A stretch of 64,000 bases of DNA from Microbacterium timonense. Its GTDB lineage: Bacteria; Actinomycetota; Actinomycetes; Actinomycetales; Microbacteriaceae. The notes below the pieces were generated by a model. That model did not search any database and was not told where the DNA came from. It worked only from the letters and a program-made list of their open reading frames with translations. Both the position numbers and the translations under genes were made by a program. Positions within the stretch are counted from its first letter, which is position 1, and each line of letters starts with the position of its first letter. Positions 7,372 through 16,658 of this stretch are shown here, in pieces. Location: assembly GCF_900292075.1 (NCBI RefSeq), contig NZ_OLMV01000003.1, forward strand, positions 124,001-188,000, read 5' to 3'.

Positions 7372-9576
7372 TCAGTCGTCGAGCAGCTCGGCCTCGATCA
7401 CGTCGTCGTCTTGGGCGACCGGCTCGGCCGCTGGTCCGTCGCTGGTGAGCACGAGCTGCGAGCCGTCGGCCGCGACATCCACCCGGACCACATCGCCGTC
7501 GCGCACGCGGCCCGACAGCAGCGCCATCGCCAGACGGTCCTGGATCTCGGACTGGATGAGCCGACGCAGCGGCCGCGCACCGAACACCGGGTCGTAGCCG
7601 CGCTCGGCAAGCCAGGCCCGCGCGTCCGGCGTGACCGCGAGGGTCAGGCGGCGGTCCTTCAGGCGCCGGTGCAGTCCGTCGACGGCGAGTTCGACGATCT
7701 GCGCGAGGTCGTCTTCGCTCAGCGCCGAGAACATCACGATGTCGTCGAGGCGGTTGAGGAACTCCGGCTTGAACGCCTGCCGCACAATCGCCATCACCGA
7801 CTCGCGCTTCTGCTCGGTCGACAGCGTGGGGTCGATGAGGATCGGCGAGCCGAGGTTGGACGTGAGAATGAGGATGACGTTCGCGAAGTCGACCGTGCGG
7901 CCCTGGCCGTCGGTCAGGCGTCCGTCGTCCATGACCTGCAGCAGCACGTCGAACACCTCGGGGTGCGCCTTCTCGACCTCGTCGAGCAGCACCACCGAGT
8001 AGGGACGACGCCGCACGGCCTCGGTCAGCTGGCCGCCCTGCTCGTACCCGATGTAGCCGGGAGGGGCGCCGACCAGACGCGAGACCGAGTGCTTCTCCCC
8101 GTACTCCGACATGTCGATGCGCACCATGGCGTGCTCGTCGTCGAAGAGGAACTCCGCCAGCGCCTTCGCGAGCTCGGTCTTGCCGACCCCGGTCGGGCCG
8201 AGGAACAGGAACGAGCCGGTGGGCCGGCCCGGGTCGCTGATGCCCGCACGCGACCGGCGCACCGCGTCGGAGACCGCCTTGACGGCATCCTTCTGCCCGA
8301 TCAGGCGCTTGCCGAGCTCGGACTCCAGGTGCAGCAGCTTCTCGGTCTCGCCCTGCAGCAGGCGTCCCACCGGGATGCCGGTCCACGCCGCGATGACGGC
8401 GGCGATGTCTTCGTCGGTCACCTGCTCGTTGACCATGCGGTCTCCGGCCGGCTCCTCGCGCTCGGCCTCGAGCAGCTGGCGCTCCAGCGCCGGGATCTCG
8501 GCGTACAGCAGCCGGGACGCCTTCTCGAGGTTGCCCTCGCGCTGCGCGCGCTCGGCCTCGACACGAGCGGCATCCAGCCGCGTCTTGAGGTCGCCGACGC
8601 GGTTCAGCGAGGCGCGCTCGCGCTCCCACCGGTCCTGCAGCTCGCGCAGGCGCTGCTCCTCGACGCCGAGCGTCTCGCGGAGGGCGGCCAGGCGCTCCTT
8701 CGAAGCGTCGTCCTTCTCCTTCTTGAGGGCGAGCTCCTCCAGCTTCAGGCGGTCGACGTGACGGCGCAGCTCGTCGATCTCCAGCGGCGCCGAGTCGATC
8801 TCCATGCGCAGCCGCGACGCCGCCTCGTCGATGAGGTCGATGGCCTTGTCAGGCAGCTGACGGCTGGGGATGTAGCGGTGCGAGAGGGATGCCGCGGCCA
8901 CGAGCGCCGCGTCGGCGATGGCGACCTTGTGGTGGGCCTCGTACCGCTCCTTCAGCCCGCGCAGGATCGCGACGGTGTCCTCCACACTGGGCTCGCCGAC
9001 GTAGACCTGCTGGAAGCGGCGCTCGAGGGCGGCATCCTTCTCGATGAACTCGCGGTACTCGTTGAGCGTGGTCGCGCCGATGAGGCGGAGCTCGCCGCGT
9101 GCGAGCATGGGCTTGAGCATGTTGGATGCCGCGACCGACCCCTCGCCGCCGCCGGCGCCCATGAGCACATGCAGCTCGTCGATGAACGTGATGATCCGCC
9201 CGTCGGACTCGGTGATCTCCTTGAGGACGCTCTTGAGGCGCTCCTCGAACTGGCCGCGGTACATGGCGCCGGCCACCAGAGCGGAGATGTCGAGGGTGAC
9301 CAGCTCCTTGTTCTTGAGCGACTCGGCGACGTCGCCCGCGACGATGCGCTGCGCGAGGCCCTCGACGACGGCGGTCTTGCCGACGCCGGGCTCGCCGATG
9401 AGGACGGGGTTGTTCTTGGTGCGGCGGGTCAGCACCTGGCTGACGCGCCGGATCTCGCTGTCTCGCCCGATGACGGGGTCGAGCTTGCCCTGACGGGCGC
9501 GGTCGGTGAGGTTGATGCCGAACTGCTCGAGGGCGCTCTGCGCGTCCTCCTGTCCGGGCTGCTGAGTGGCGTTCAT
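7372..9576 (-). CDS. clpB: ATP-dependent disaggregase ClpB lacking the N-terminal domain
   Basis: A 734-aa AAA+ chaperone that resolves protein aggregates with DnaK. Two ATPase modules are intact: Walker A GEPGVGKT and Walker B TFIDELH in the first, GPTGVGKT and LLDEVEKAH in the second. They are separated by a coiled-coil middle domain (about residues 255-375). The start is the ATG at 9576 with a GGAG box 5 nt upstream; it leaves only about 10 residues before [20 protein letters not shown], the usual start of the first AAA module. The ~145-aa Clp_N domain of E. coli ClpB is therefore absent, and upstream in-frame sequence does not encode it. A HAIR-like operator lies 29 bp upstream, indicating HspR control. 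Confidence 0.95.
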   Translation of the reverse strand: MNATQQPGQEDAQSALEQFGINLTDRARQGKLDPVIGRDSEIRRVSQVLTRRTKNNPVLIGEPGVGKTAVVEGLAQRIVAGDVAESLKNKELVTLDISALVAGAMYRGQFEERLKSVLKEITESDGRIITFIDELHVLMGAGGGEGSVAASNMLKPMLARGELRLIGATTLNEYREFIEKDAALERRFQQVYVGEPSVEDTVAILRGLKERYEAHHKVAIADAALVAAASLSHRYIPSRQLPDKAIDLIDEAASRLRMEIDSAPLEIDELRRHVDRLKLEELALKKEKDDASKERLAALRETLGVEEQRLRELQDRWERERASLNRVGDLKTRLDAARVEAERAQREGNLEKASRLLYAEIPALERQLLEAEREEPAGDRMVNEQVTDEDIAAVIAAWTGIPVGRLLQGETEKLLHLESELGKRLIGQKDAVKAVSDAVRRSRAGISDPGRPTGSFLFLGPTGVGKTELAKALAEFLFDDEHAMVRIDMSEYGEKHSVSRLVGAPPGYIGYEQGGQLTEAVRRRPYSVVLLDEVEKAHPEVFDVLLQVMDDGRLTDGQGRTVDFANVILILTSNLGSPILIDPTLSTEQKRESVMAIVRQAFKPEFLNRLDDIVMFSALSEDDLAQIVELAVDGLHRRLKDRRLTLAVTPDARAWLAERGYDPVFGARPLRRLIQSEIQDRLAMALLSGRVRDGDVVRVDVAADGSQLVLTSDGPAAEPVAQDDDVIEAELLDD

Positions 9577-9604
9577 TGGTCTCCTGAAATCTGCGGGACT
9601 CAAA

Positions 9605-9625
9605 GTTGAGTCGATCTGGCTCAAG
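9605..9625. promoter_or_regulatory. HAIR operator (HspR binding site) upstream of clpB
   Basis: GTTGAGT-N7-GCTCAAG matches 12 of 14 defined positions of the actinobacterial HAIR consensus CTTGAGT-N7-ACTCAAG. It is 29 bp from the clpB start, and an hspR gene is present at 62638-63108. Confidence 0.85.
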
Positions 9626-9712
9626 TTTAGCCGATGCCTCACCTTTCCAGCAAGACTCGTGCGGCCAGCGCCCGGCGTTGAGGATCGACCGCTCCTGCGC
9701 GACGCGCTCCCC

Positions 9713-9782
9713 AACAGGTCAACCGCGCTTCCACAGGACTGTTGCCACGGCATCCCTCCTGTGGAAGCGCGGTCGACCTGTT
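9713..9782. repeat. Long imperfect inverted repeat upstream of clpB
   Basis: Arms of 26 bp (9713-9738 and 9757-9782) pair with one mismatch around an 18-nt loop. Each arm begins or ends with AACAGGTC or GACCTGTT. It lies in the 325-bp gene-free gap 9577-9901 between clpB and the SulP gene; apart from this, the HAIR site and the tandem repeat I see no gene there. Confidence 0.8.
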
Positions 9783-9856
9783 GAATCCCGTGACCTGTCG
9801 GATCCGTTGACGTGTTGGATCCGGTTGACCTGTTGAATCCGTTGACCTGTCGGGTG
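9774..9856. repeat. Tandem 17-18 bp repeats, about five units
   Basis: Five units close to TGACCTGTYGRATCCGT begin at 9774, 9791, 9808, 9826 and 9843. They share their TGACCTGTT core with the adjacent inverted-repeat arms, so both probably arose together. The unit is perfect in neither spacing nor sequence and has no spacer, so it is not CRISPR. Confidence 0.75.
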
Positions 9857-9901
9857 AGGATGGATGCCGCAGCAGGCCGCGGAGGTGTCCACCGGGGACG
9901 G

Positions 9902-11569
9902 TCAGGCGCGATTGCGCTCTTCACGCGCGTCGTCGTAGGCGCGGCGCAGGGCCTCGCCCACCCATTCGGTGCCGCGGTAGATGTTGGCCGCGCCGATCTC
10001 GGCCACGAGGCCCCCGGCTTCCAGCTGACGGATGACGACCGGCTCACTCACCACGAGTTTGAGACTCGATTCCACCCCGGCGAGGTCGTGCGCGTAGCGG
10101 CGCAGCACCTCGACGAAGGCGAGCCCGACGTCGTCGGTGCCGCGCAGGCGCACGATCACGACGGAGTTCGCGGACTCCTCGGTGACCGCGGGCAGTTGGC
10201 GCTCGAACGTCGGCGCGCTGGCGAAGAACAGGCTGCCGTACGGCTGCAGCATGAGGATCTCCCGCGGCGGGACGCGACGGGGCGGGTCGATCTCGCGCAT
10301 GCGGCCGTCCGCCGCGAACACCACCCGGCGCACGCGCAGCCGGTTGGACTGCTGCGCGACATAGAGGATGATGCCCAGGCCGACGCCCGCGAGCACCGCG
10401 AACTGCAGCGGGATGAGCAGCATCAAGACGAACGTCACCGCCATGACCACGGTCGGCAGAGGACCGCTCTTGATCACGGAGTACACGCGGCTCGGCTTGA
10501 CGGCCGAGACCCCGACCACGATCAGCAGGCCCGCCAGCGCCGGCATCGCGATGTACGCGACGAGGTCCGACGCGAGCAGGATGACGAGGGCCATCACGAT
10601 CCCGGCGGCGAAGTAGACCACGCGAGAACGGGCGCCGGCCGTGCTCACGAGCGAGGACCCCGACGACGATCCACCCACCGGCATGCCGCGGAACAGACCC
10701 GACAGCAGGTTGCCCGCACCCTGCCCGATGAGGTCACGGGAGACATCCGGCGTCTTGCCCTCGCGCGCGGCGATGCCCGCCGACACGCCCGCGCCCTGCA
10801 CCAGCGCCACGAAGGTCAGCGACACGGCGGGGATCGTGACGAAGAGGATGTCGTCGAGGCTCGGCAGCACGGGCGCCGGCAGCGAGCCGGGAACGTCGAC
10901 GAGATCGCGCAGCAGCACGACGGGCCCCGGCACCCAGAGGTTCAGCAGCACGGCGCACACCGACCCGGTGATCACCGCGATCACGAGCCCCAGCGCGCCG
11001 ACGCGGGTGTTCTGCAGCAGCACGATGACGAGGACCGTGATGGCGCCGACGACCAGGGACGGCAGGCTCCACTCGCCGACGTGGATGCTGAGATCCAGTG
11101 TCTTGGCGAGGCGATTGGCGCCCTGCGAGGTGTAGCCGGTGAAGTTCGACAGCTGCCCCAGCACGATGTTCACACCCACGGCGGTGACGAAGCCCGTCAT
11201 GACCGGAGTAGGGACGAAGCGCACCAGGCGACCGCCGCCGAGCAGCCCGAGCACGACGAGCAGCACGCCCGACATCATGGCGAGGGTGTACAGGGCGCGA
11301 TCCGGGTCGGCGCGGGTCTGCAGGTCGGCGTCGGCCACGATGAGCGCCATGGCACCTGTGACCTGCACCGTCATCAGAGCGCTGCTGGTGAAAAGCGCCG
11401 CCCCCACCATCCCGAAGAGATGACCGTAGAGTCCGGCCAGCGGATTCACCCCGGCCAGCAGTCCCTGGGCCAGCCCGTCCGGGACACTCTCGACGCCGAG
11501 CGTCAGACCCGCCACCAGGTCTTTACGCAGCGTCTTGCGCGAGAACCATGACCGCGGATCCCGTCCCAC
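9902..11569 (-). CDS. SulP-family anion transporter with STAS domain
   Basis: A 555-aa SLC26/SulP carrier. The membrane region spans about residues 15-410 and opens with the family signature [24 protein letters not shown] (visible within residues 17-40). A cytosolic STAS domain follows (about 430-550, containing [14 protein letters not shown]). Such proteins move sulfate, bicarbonate, chloride or dicarboxylates; substrate cannot be inferred here. The GTG at 11569 is supported by TACCGT exactly 6 nt upstream and absence of a Shine-Dalgarno. Confidence 0.9.
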   Translation of the reverse strand: MGRDPRSWFSRKTLRKDLVAGLTLGVESVPDGLAQGLLAGVNPLAGLYGHLFGMVGAALFTSSALMTVQVTGAMALIVADADLQTRADPDRALYTLAMMSGVLLVVLGLLGGGRLVRFVPTPVMTGFVTAVGVNIVLGQLSNFTGYTSQGANRLAKTLDLSIHVGEWSLPSLVVGAITVLVIVLLQNTRVGALGLVIAVITGSVCAVLLNLWVPGPVVLLRDLVDVPGSLPAPVLPSLDDILFVTIPAVSLTFVALVQGAGVSAGIAAREGKTPDVSRDLIGQGAGNLLSGLFRGMPVGGSSSGSSLVSTAGARSRVVYFAAGIVMALVILLASDLVAYIAMPALAGLLIVVGVSAVKPSRVYSVIKSGPLPTVVMAVTFVLMLLIPLQFAVLAGVGLGIILYVAQQSNRLRVRRVVFAADGRMREIDPPRRVPPREILMLQPYGSLFFASAPTFERQLPAVTEESANSVVIVRLRGTDDVGLAFVEVLRRYAHDLAGVESSLKLVVSEPVVIRQLEAGGLVAEIGAANIYRGTEWVGEALRRAYDDAREERNRA

Positions 11570-11575
11570 GTCGCC

Positions 11576-11581
11576 ACGGTA
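11576..11581 (-). promoter_or_regulatory. -10 box TACCGT, leaderless start of the SulP gene
   Basis: On the minus strand TACCGT is followed by 6 nt and then the GTG at 11569. Confidence 0.55.
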
Positions 11582-11659
11582 GCGAAGGACCGGCGAACGG
11601 CGGGCGACGATGCGGGCCGCCGGCCGGCGGAACGGCGAATTTCATGCGACCTGCATGAC

Positions 11660-11679
11660 GAGGAGCACTCAGGCTCCTC
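11660..11679. other. Small hairpin in a divergent promoter region
   Basis: GAGGAGC and GCTCCTC pair around a 6-nt loop between the divergent SulP and DUF7144 genes. It could be an operator or part of the 5' untranslated region of the rightward gene. Confidence 0.4.
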
Positions 11680-11769
11680 ACAGGATTGAGGGGAACCCGG
11701 GCGGGCCCCGCCGGCGCACGGACCCCGGACCGGCTCGGGCGGCACTGCGCCGACACGAAAGGGAACCTC

Positions 11770-12180
11770 ATGACCGACAACGACACCACCGTCACCGGCT
11801 GGGTGGGATGGGGCGTCTTCGCCGCCGTCGTCCTGCTCATCGCGGGCGTCCTCGACGCCTTCCACGGCCTTCAGGCCCTCATCGGACCCGACACGGCGTA
11901 CTTCCTGGGAGGCGCCGGGTTGTTCTCCGTCGACATCGAAGGGTGGGGATGGTGGCACCTCATTTCGGGGCTGCTTCTCATCCTCGTGGGCATCGCACTG
12001 CTGACGGGAGCGACCTGGGCCCGTGTGGTGGCGATCATCCTCGTCGCACTGAACGCGATCGGTCAGCTCACGCTGATCGCCGTGCAGCCGTGGATCTCGC
12101 TCATCCTCCTCGCGCTGGACATCCTCGTGATCTACGCGCTGACCGTGCACGGTCGCGAGCTGAAGGCGCTTCGCGACTGA
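11770..12180 (+). CDS. DUF7144-like four-helix membrane protein
   Basis: A 136-aa protein with four hydrophobic helices and a conserved-looking amphipathic stretch FHGLQALIGPDTAYF after helix 1 and GWGWWHLISGLLLI before helix 2. This matches what I know of the actinobacterial DUF7144 family, function unknown. The ATG at 11770 follows an AAAGGG box by 7 nt; upstream in-frame sequence lacks a good start. A separate promoter is likely since its neighbours are on the opposite strand. Confidence 0.78.
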   Translation: MTDNDTTVTGWVGWGVFAAVVLLIAGVLDAFHGLQALIGPDTAYFLGGAGLFSVDIEGWGWWHLISGLLLILVGIALLTGATWARVVAIILVALNAIGQLTLIAVQPWISLILLALDILVIYALTVHGRELKALRD

Positions 12181-12199
12181 CCCTCCTACCCGCGGCGTT

Positions 12200-13216
12200 T
12201 CACGCCACGGGCTCCAACACGGATGCCTCCGCCATGCCTTCGGCGGGGGCATCCGTCGTCTCGTCAACGGCGCAGGCGAAGCGGGCGCGGTAGGCCGTGG
12301 GTGTCGTGCCGAGCACCCGCGAGAAGTTCTGGCGCAGCACCGCCGCGGATCCGAAGCCGCTCTCGTAGGCGATGCGGTCGAGCCCGAGATCGGTCTTCTC
12401 GAGCAGGCGCTGCGCGTGGATGATGCGCTGGCGAGCAAGCCAAGCCGCGGGAGTCGCGCCGTAGTCGGCCTTGAACCGGCGGGCGAACGTGCGCGGCGAC
12501 ATGTGGGCCTTCGCGGCCAGCTGGTCGACGGTGAGATCCAGCCGCAGGTTGTCGAGCATCCAGTCGGTCACCGGCGCGAGCGAGAGCGAGGTCGTGGCCG
12601 GCAGCGGGTTGGCGATGAACTGCGCCTGGCCGCCGTCGCGCTGCGGCGGCACCACCATGCGACGGGCGATCTTGTTGGTGAGCTCGGCCCCGAGCTCCTG
12701 TCGCAGCAGATGCAGGCAGGCGTCGAGCCCCGCGGCGGTCCCGGCGCTCGTGATGATGCGGCCGTCCTGGACGTACAACACGTCGGGGTCGACGTCGATC
12801 GACGGGTACATCTCCTTCATCTTCTGGGCGTACATCCAATGCGTCGTCGCGCGCCGCCCGTCAAGGACACCCGAGGCGGCGATGACGAACGATCCGCTGC
12901 AGACGCTCAGCACCCACGCGTCCCGGGCGACGGCGGCGCGGATCACGTCGAGCACGCGCTCGTCGACGCCGCCCCAGTACTGATGAGGCACCGGCGAGAC
13001 GACGACGAGGTCCGCGTCGTACGCGAACGACAGGTCGTTGTCGACGTTGATCGAGAAGCCCATCTTCGACTGCACGACGCCGGGGTCGGGGGTCACGACG
13101 CGGAAGTCGAAGGTCGGGATGCCGTCATCCGAGCGGTCCAGGCCGAACGCCTCGCAGGCGACGCCGAACTCGAACGGCGCGAACCCGTCGGTGACGATGC
13201 AGGCGACGGTCTTCAT
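12200..13216 (-). CDS. GlxA-family AraC-type transcriptional regulator
   Basis: A 338-aa regulator: an N-terminal DJ-1/PfpI-like domain (about residues 1-180, with VLSVCSGSFVIAASGVLDGR around the nucleophile-elbow position) and a C-terminal AraC double helix-turn-helix (about 215-320, DQLAAKAHMSPRTFARRFK then DRIAYESGFGSAAVLRQNF). This is the GlxA layout. The ATG at 13216 has a GGAAGGGAA box upstream. It is divergent from a 38-aa gene, and the gap contains repeated TGGCAG half-sites that may be its own operator. The effector is unknown; the DJ-1 domain is usually a ligand sensor here, not an enzyme. Confidence 0.88.
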   Translation of the reverse strand: MKTVACIVTDGFAPFEFGVACEAFGLDRSDDGIPTFDFRVVTPDPGVVQSKMGFSINVDNDLSFAYDADLVVVSPVPHQYWGGVDERVLDVIRAAVARDAWVLSVCSGSFVIAASGVLDGRRATTHWMYAQKMKEMYPSIDVDPDVLYVQDGRIITSAGTAAGLDACLHLLRQELGAELTNKIARRMVVPPQRDGGQAQFIANPLPATTSLSLAPVTDWMLDNLRLDLTVDQLAAKAHMSPRTFARRFKADYGATPAAWLARQRIIHAQRLLEKTDLGLDRIAYESGFGSAAVLRQNFSRVLGTTPTAYRARFACAVDETTDAPAEGMAEASVLEPVA

Positions 13217-13261
13217 ATCGGTTCCCTTCCCGCCCGTGACCGGACGACGGCGCATGCGGCC

Positions 13262-13334
13262 TGGCAGTTTTCGTGCGATGTGTGTCCATTCTGCCACTCG
13301 TGGCAGTACGACCACAAGCGTAGCGTTTCTGCCA
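13262..13334. promoter_or_regulatory. Cluster of four TGGCAG half-sites with a 16-bp palindrome
   Basis: TGGCAG or its complement occurs at 13262-13267, 13291-13296, 13301-13306 and 13329-13334. The middle pair forms the perfect palindrome CTGCCACTCGTGGCAG (13291-13306). The cluster fills the gap between the divergent regulator and the 38-aa gene, and its last half-site covers the rightward start codon. A TAGCGT -10 box (13321-13326) serves that gene. Confidence 0.6.
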
Positions 13335-13450
13335 TGTTGATGGTGATTCTCTTCTCAGCCCTGTCCGCGGTGGCGGTCGCCTCGACGATCGTCAACCTCC
13401 GCCGGGACGGCTTCCGCCGCGTCCCCACCGATCGCACCCGTCTCCCCTGA
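13334..13450 (+). CDS. 38-aa single-helix membrane peptide
   Basis: A short reading frame: ATG, a 20-residue hydrophobic helix (LMVILFSALSAVAVASTIV), then a basic tail NLRRDGFRRVPTDR. Small proteins with one helix and a DGYRRVPT-like tail recur in Microbacteriaceae as far as I recall. TAGCGT 7 nt before the ATG suggests a leaderless message. Function unknown. Confidence 0.6.
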   Translation: MLMVILFSALSAVAVASTIVNLRRDGFRRVPTDRTRLP

Positions 13451-13465
13451 CGACGGCGACCGCCC

Positions 13466-13471
13466 TAGACT
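13466..13471 (+). promoter_or_regulatory. -10 box TAGACT, leaderless start
   Basis: TAGACT is followed by 6 nt and the GTG at 13478. Confidence 0.5.
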
Positions 13472-13477
13472 CGGCGC

Positions 13478-14035
13478 GTGACGACTCCCTCGGACGCCCC
13501 GCAGTCTGCCGACACCCCTTCTGACGCGGCGCCCGCGGCCGCACCGGCCGCGGCCCCCGCCGCTCACCCCGCGTCCACACCGGGCGCGCAACCGACCGGC
13601 GCGCCAGCCACGCAACCGGCCGCACCCGCGCAACCGGCCCCCGCCCCGAGCACTGCTCCCGGCGCCGCCGCGGTCGGCGTGCCGTACGGAGCACCGCCCT
13701 CGTACGGCTCCAGCCCCCGCCCGGGCAAGAATCCGGTCGGCACCGTCGCGTTCGTACTGGGCATCGTGGTGCTGCTCGGTTCCACCTCGTCGCTGCTCGC
13801 TCAGGCGGCGGTGCTGCGCTCGGGCGACTACGTCGCGATCGCCGTGGTCGCCAACGTGTTCGCGATCGTCCAGGGTCTGCTCGCGTTGGCGGCGATCGTG
13901 TGCGGCGCGATCGGCCTCACGCGCAAGGGCCGACCCAAGGGTATGGCCGGCATCGGGCTCGGCATCGGCGTGACCGCGCTGTGGGCCGTCCTGGGCGGCG
14001 TCCTCTACGGCGTCGCGGTGCAGCTCATGGTGTGA
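13478..14035 (+). CDS. DUF4190-like membrane protein with Ala/Pro-rich N-terminus
   Basis: A 185-aa protein: about 75 residues of low-complexity Ala/Pro/Thr sequence, a PSYGSSPRPGKNPVG linker, then three hydrophobic helices (about residues 88-108, 117-145, 158-183) separated by short charged turns (TRKGRPKGMAGIG). This layout is typical of small actinobacterial DUF4190 proteins. No enzyme motif. The GTG start fits the leaderless pattern. Its stop abuts the stop of the convergent glycosyltransferase with no gap. Confidence 0.72.
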   Translation: MTTPSDAPQSADTPSDAAPAAAPAAAPAAHPASTPGAQPTGAPATQPAAPAQPAPAPSTAPGAAAVGVPYGAPPSYGSSPRPGKNPVGTVAFVLGIVVLLGSTSSLLAQAAVLRSGDYVAIAVVANVFAIVQGLLALAAIVCGAIGLTRKGRPKGMAGIGLGIGVTALWAVLGGVLYGVAVQLMV

Positions 14036-15313
14036 TCAGCGCGTGACGCGGTCGTAGACGGCGATCATCGCCGCAGTGCGCGAGGACTGCCGGAACCTCT
14101 CCCCGATGGCCGGATCAGGCATCGGCGCGCGGCCGGCCGCGATGTCGGATGCCGCCTGCCGCAGCGCCGCGGCGAGCGCCGATGTGGACGCATCGGGGCC
14201 GTTCCCCTCACCCACCGGCCAGAGACCGCTGCCGAGCTCGCCGGCCAGATCGGGGTCGCTGACGATCGACGCCGTGCCCAAGGAGGCCGCCTCGAAGATC
14301 GTCATTCCCTGCGTCTCGAAGCCGATCGACGTCTGCACGACAGCGTCCGCGGCAGCGATGCGGCGCAGGGTCTGGGCGTACGGCATCCGTCCGGCGAACG
14401 TGACGGTCGCGTTCGGCCGCAGCCGCTCCACCAGTCGTCGTGCTGCGCGATGCTGCCCCCCGCCACCGATGATCTCGACATCCGCCGTGACGCCGGATGC
14501 GGCGAGCGCCTCGAGGAAGGGCAGCAGCCGCTTCTCGGGACTCATCCGCCCGAGCCACACGAAGCGCGGCGGTCCCGGCGTTCGTGCGGGGGGCGCCTCC
14601 GCCAGCACCTCATCGAGCACGTCGTCGTCGATGCCGTTCCAGATCACGTCGACGGTGTAAGGCGGCTCCGAGGCGCGCGCCGGTTCGACCCGGCGTCCCG
14701 CCGGCCGGACGCCGTGCGCTTCGAGGCGCCCCGCGAAGTGCGACGACGGCGCGGTGACGGCATCCGCTCGCGCCGCGAATCTGCGCAGATACGCCCACCC
14801 GTCGGTGCCGGCCGCGTCGGCCGCGCTCCCGAAGCCGAGGGCGCGGCGCTGCCAGGCGTTGAGCACGCGCAGCACCAGCTTCGGAAACGGCGTGGTGGCC
14901 TCGATACCGACATCCAGCCTGTTGTGCATCGTGTGCACGACCGGCAGTCCGTGACGCCGCGCGAACCGGTATCCGATGAAGGCCCCCCAGAAGTCGGCCT
15001 GCACGTGCACCACGTCGACCGGCGGACGCCCCGTGTCCGCCATCAGACGTTCGATGGCGGCATCCAGCCATCGATCGGTACGACGGCCGGGCCACGTCAT
15101 CGAGTACTCGCGATCGACCGTGATCGGCATGGACGGCAGGTCGAGGTACGAGGGATCGCGCGGCGCGGCGGCGGCGCGCGGGCCGTGCATCGCCGGCGCC
15201 ACGATCGTCACCGTGTGCCCCGCCTTCTCGAGGAACCGCCGCTGCAGGCGCATCGACACCTGTGCCCCGCCGAGCGATTCGGCGTGCTGGTCGCCGAACA
15301 TCACCACGTGCAC
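14036..15313 (-). CDS. GT4-type glycosyltransferase (GT-B fold)
   Basis: A 425-aa glycosyltransferase. The N-terminal acceptor domain opens HVVMFGDQHAESLGGAQVSM; the C-terminal donor domain begins near FVWLGRMSPEKRLLPFLEAL and carries the GT4 E-x7-E element in FETQGMTIFEAASLGTASIV. The start is a GTG (15313) 6 nt after the stop of the upstream glycosyltransferase, so the two are an operon. A soluble or membrane-peripheral enzyme of envelope glycolipid or glycan synthesis is likely; sugar and acceptor are not predictable. Confidence 0.85.
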   Translation of the reverse strand: MHVVMFGDQHAESLGGAQVSMRLQRRFLEKAGHTVTIVAPAMHGPRAAAAPRDPSYLDLPSMPITVDREYSMTWPGRRTDRWLDAAIERLMADTGRPPVDVVHVQADFWGAFIGYRFARRHGLPVVHTMHNRLDVGIEATTPFPKLVLRVLNAWQRRALGFGSAADAAGTDGWAYLRRFAARADAVTAPSSHFAGRLEAHGVRPAGRRVEPARASEPPYTVDVIWNGIDDDVLDEVLAEAPPARTPGPPRFVWLGRMSPEKRLLPFLEALAASGVTADVEIIGGGGQHRAARRLVERLRPNATVTFAGRMPYAQTLRRIAAADAVVQTSIGFETQGMTIFEAASLGTASIVSDPDLAGELGSGLWPVGEGNGPDASTSALAAALRQAASDIAAGRAPMPDPAIGERFRQSSRTAAMIAVYDRVTR

Positions 15314-15319
15314 GGGCTG

Positions 15320-16531
15320 CTACTCCGGCAGGGGCTCGTCGCGATACAGCGCCTCGAAGGTGTCGAGCGTACGACGCATGTCGTGCACCTTGACGCCCTC
15401 GAGGGAGGCCTGCTGCATACGCAGACGCTCTTCGGGCGACTGCGTGAGCACGGTGGTGAGCTTGGCGGCGAGGTCGTCCACGTCTCCCGGGCGGAAGAGG
15501 TACCCGTTCTCGCCGTCGTGCACCAGATGAGGAAGCGCGACCGCGTCGGCGGCGACGATGGGAAGGCCCGAGGCCATCGCCTCCATCGTCGCGATGGACT
15601 GCAGCTCGGCGATCGACGCGATGGCGAAGACGCTCGCGTTCGTGAGCAGCGATCGCAGCTCTTCGTCGGTCGTGTGGCCGTGGAACGAGACCCGGTCGGC
15701 GAGGCCGAGTTCGCTGGTGAGCTGCTCGAGGTTGCGACGCTGGTCGCCGCTGCCGACGACGTCGAAGCGCACGTCGAGGGCCGGGTCGAGCTTCGCGATC
15801 GCTCGCAGGATGACGTCGATCTGCTTCTCGGTCGTCAATCGCCCGACGAACACGATGCGGTTCGCGTCACGCGGCGCGAGGTCGGCCGTGTAGTTGCTCG
15901 CATCGATGCCGCAGCTGACGGGGATGACCCCGGTGATGTCGATGGTCGACTCGAGGAAGTCCGCCGCCTTGCGCGTGGGGGTGGTGACCGCGCGCGTCAG
16001 ATCGAAGGTGCGCTTGGCGTCGGCCCATGCGATCTTCACGAACTGCTTGTTCAGCGCGTCGGGAAGCGTGGTGAAGTCGAGGATGTTCTCGGCCATCACG
16101 TGGTTGGTGGCGATGATCGGGATGCCGCGCTTGGCCGCCTCGCGTGACAGCCCGCGGCCGATCACGATGTGGGACTGGATGTGCACGACGTCCGGTTTCA
16201 CCTCGTCGAGCACGCGGCGCGCATAGTGCTTCGACATCCACGGCAGCACGAACGTGAGCCAGTCGTGCGGGTAGTAGCGCCATGACGGCAGGCGGTGCAT
16301 CGTCATCGGCTGACCCTCGATGACCTCCGTGAAGGTGCCGTGCTCGCGGTGGGTCTTGCTCGGCGCCATGACGTGCACGTCGTGTCCGCGGGTGACGAGG
16401 CCGGCGGCCAGGCGCTCGGCGAAGCGGGCGGCGCCGTTGACGTGCGGCAGGAAGGTGTCGGCGCCGATGAGGATCTTGAGCGGTCTGGGACTCGCGGCGG
16501 GGGTGTCGTCGGGCGTCGCAGGATCGGTCAC
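15320..16531 (-). CDS. GT4-type glycosyltransferase, PimB/MgtA-like
   Basis: A 403-aa GT-B enzyme. Acceptor domain: LKILIGADTFLPHVNGAARF and HVHVMAPSKT; donor domain: IVFVGRLTTEKQIDVILRAI and the E-x7-E motif in AELQSIATMEAMASGLPIV. The N-terminal pattern (TFLPHVNG) is common in actinobacterial mannosyl- or glucosyltransferases acting on diacylglycerol or phosphatidylinositol mannoside. The GTG at 16531 is the only plausible start near the domain, with no strong ribosome-binding site. First gene of a two-gene operon. Confidence 0.83.
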   Translation of the reverse strand: MTDPATPDDTPAASPRPLKILIGADTFLPHVNGAARFAERLAAGLVTRGHDVHVMAPSKTHREHGTFTEVIEGQPMTMHRLPSWRYYPHDWLTFVLPWMSKHYARRVLDEVKPDVVHIQSHIVIGRGLSREAAKRGIPIIATNHVMAENILDFTTLPDALNKQFVKIAWADAKRTFDLTRAVTTPTRKAADFLESTIDITGVIPVSCGIDASNYTADLAPRDANRIVFVGRLTTEKQIDVILRAIAKLDPALDVRFDVVGSGDQRRNLEQLTSELGLADRVSFHGHTTDEELRSLLTNASVFAIASIAELQSIATMEAMASGLPIVAADAVALPHLVHDGENGYLFRPGDVDDLAAKLTTVLTQSPEERLRMQQASLEGVKVHDMRRTLDTFEALYRDEPLPE

Positions 16532-16646
16532 GGTGGGGGGCCTGTCTGTGCGGCGGGCGGCGCGCGGCAGCGGTGGCCGCCGCGCGGCATCCACTGTACC
16601 GGAGGGGTTCGCGCGGCCCGCCCAGGAACGCGCCAGATGCGCCCCG

Positions 16647-16652
16647 TAGCCT
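16647..16652 (+). promoter_or_regulatory. -10 box TAGCCT, leaderless start
   Basis: TAGCCT, 6 nt (GGAGGC, which also resembles a Shine-Dalgarno but is too close), then ATG at 16659. Confidence 0.5.
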
Positions 16653-16658
16653 GGAGGC

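Noticed and set aside
7186..9609. Plus-strand frame of 807 codons
   Set aside because: Antisense to clpB, which has complete Walker motifs and a ribosome-binding site.
9774..9856. CRISPR-like array
   Set aside because: Units of 17-18 bp are contiguous with no unique spacers, and no cas genes are present.
9577..10047. N-terminal extension of the ClpB frame
   Set aside because: The extension reads through the tandem repeats and into the SulP gene and does not resemble a Clp_N domain.
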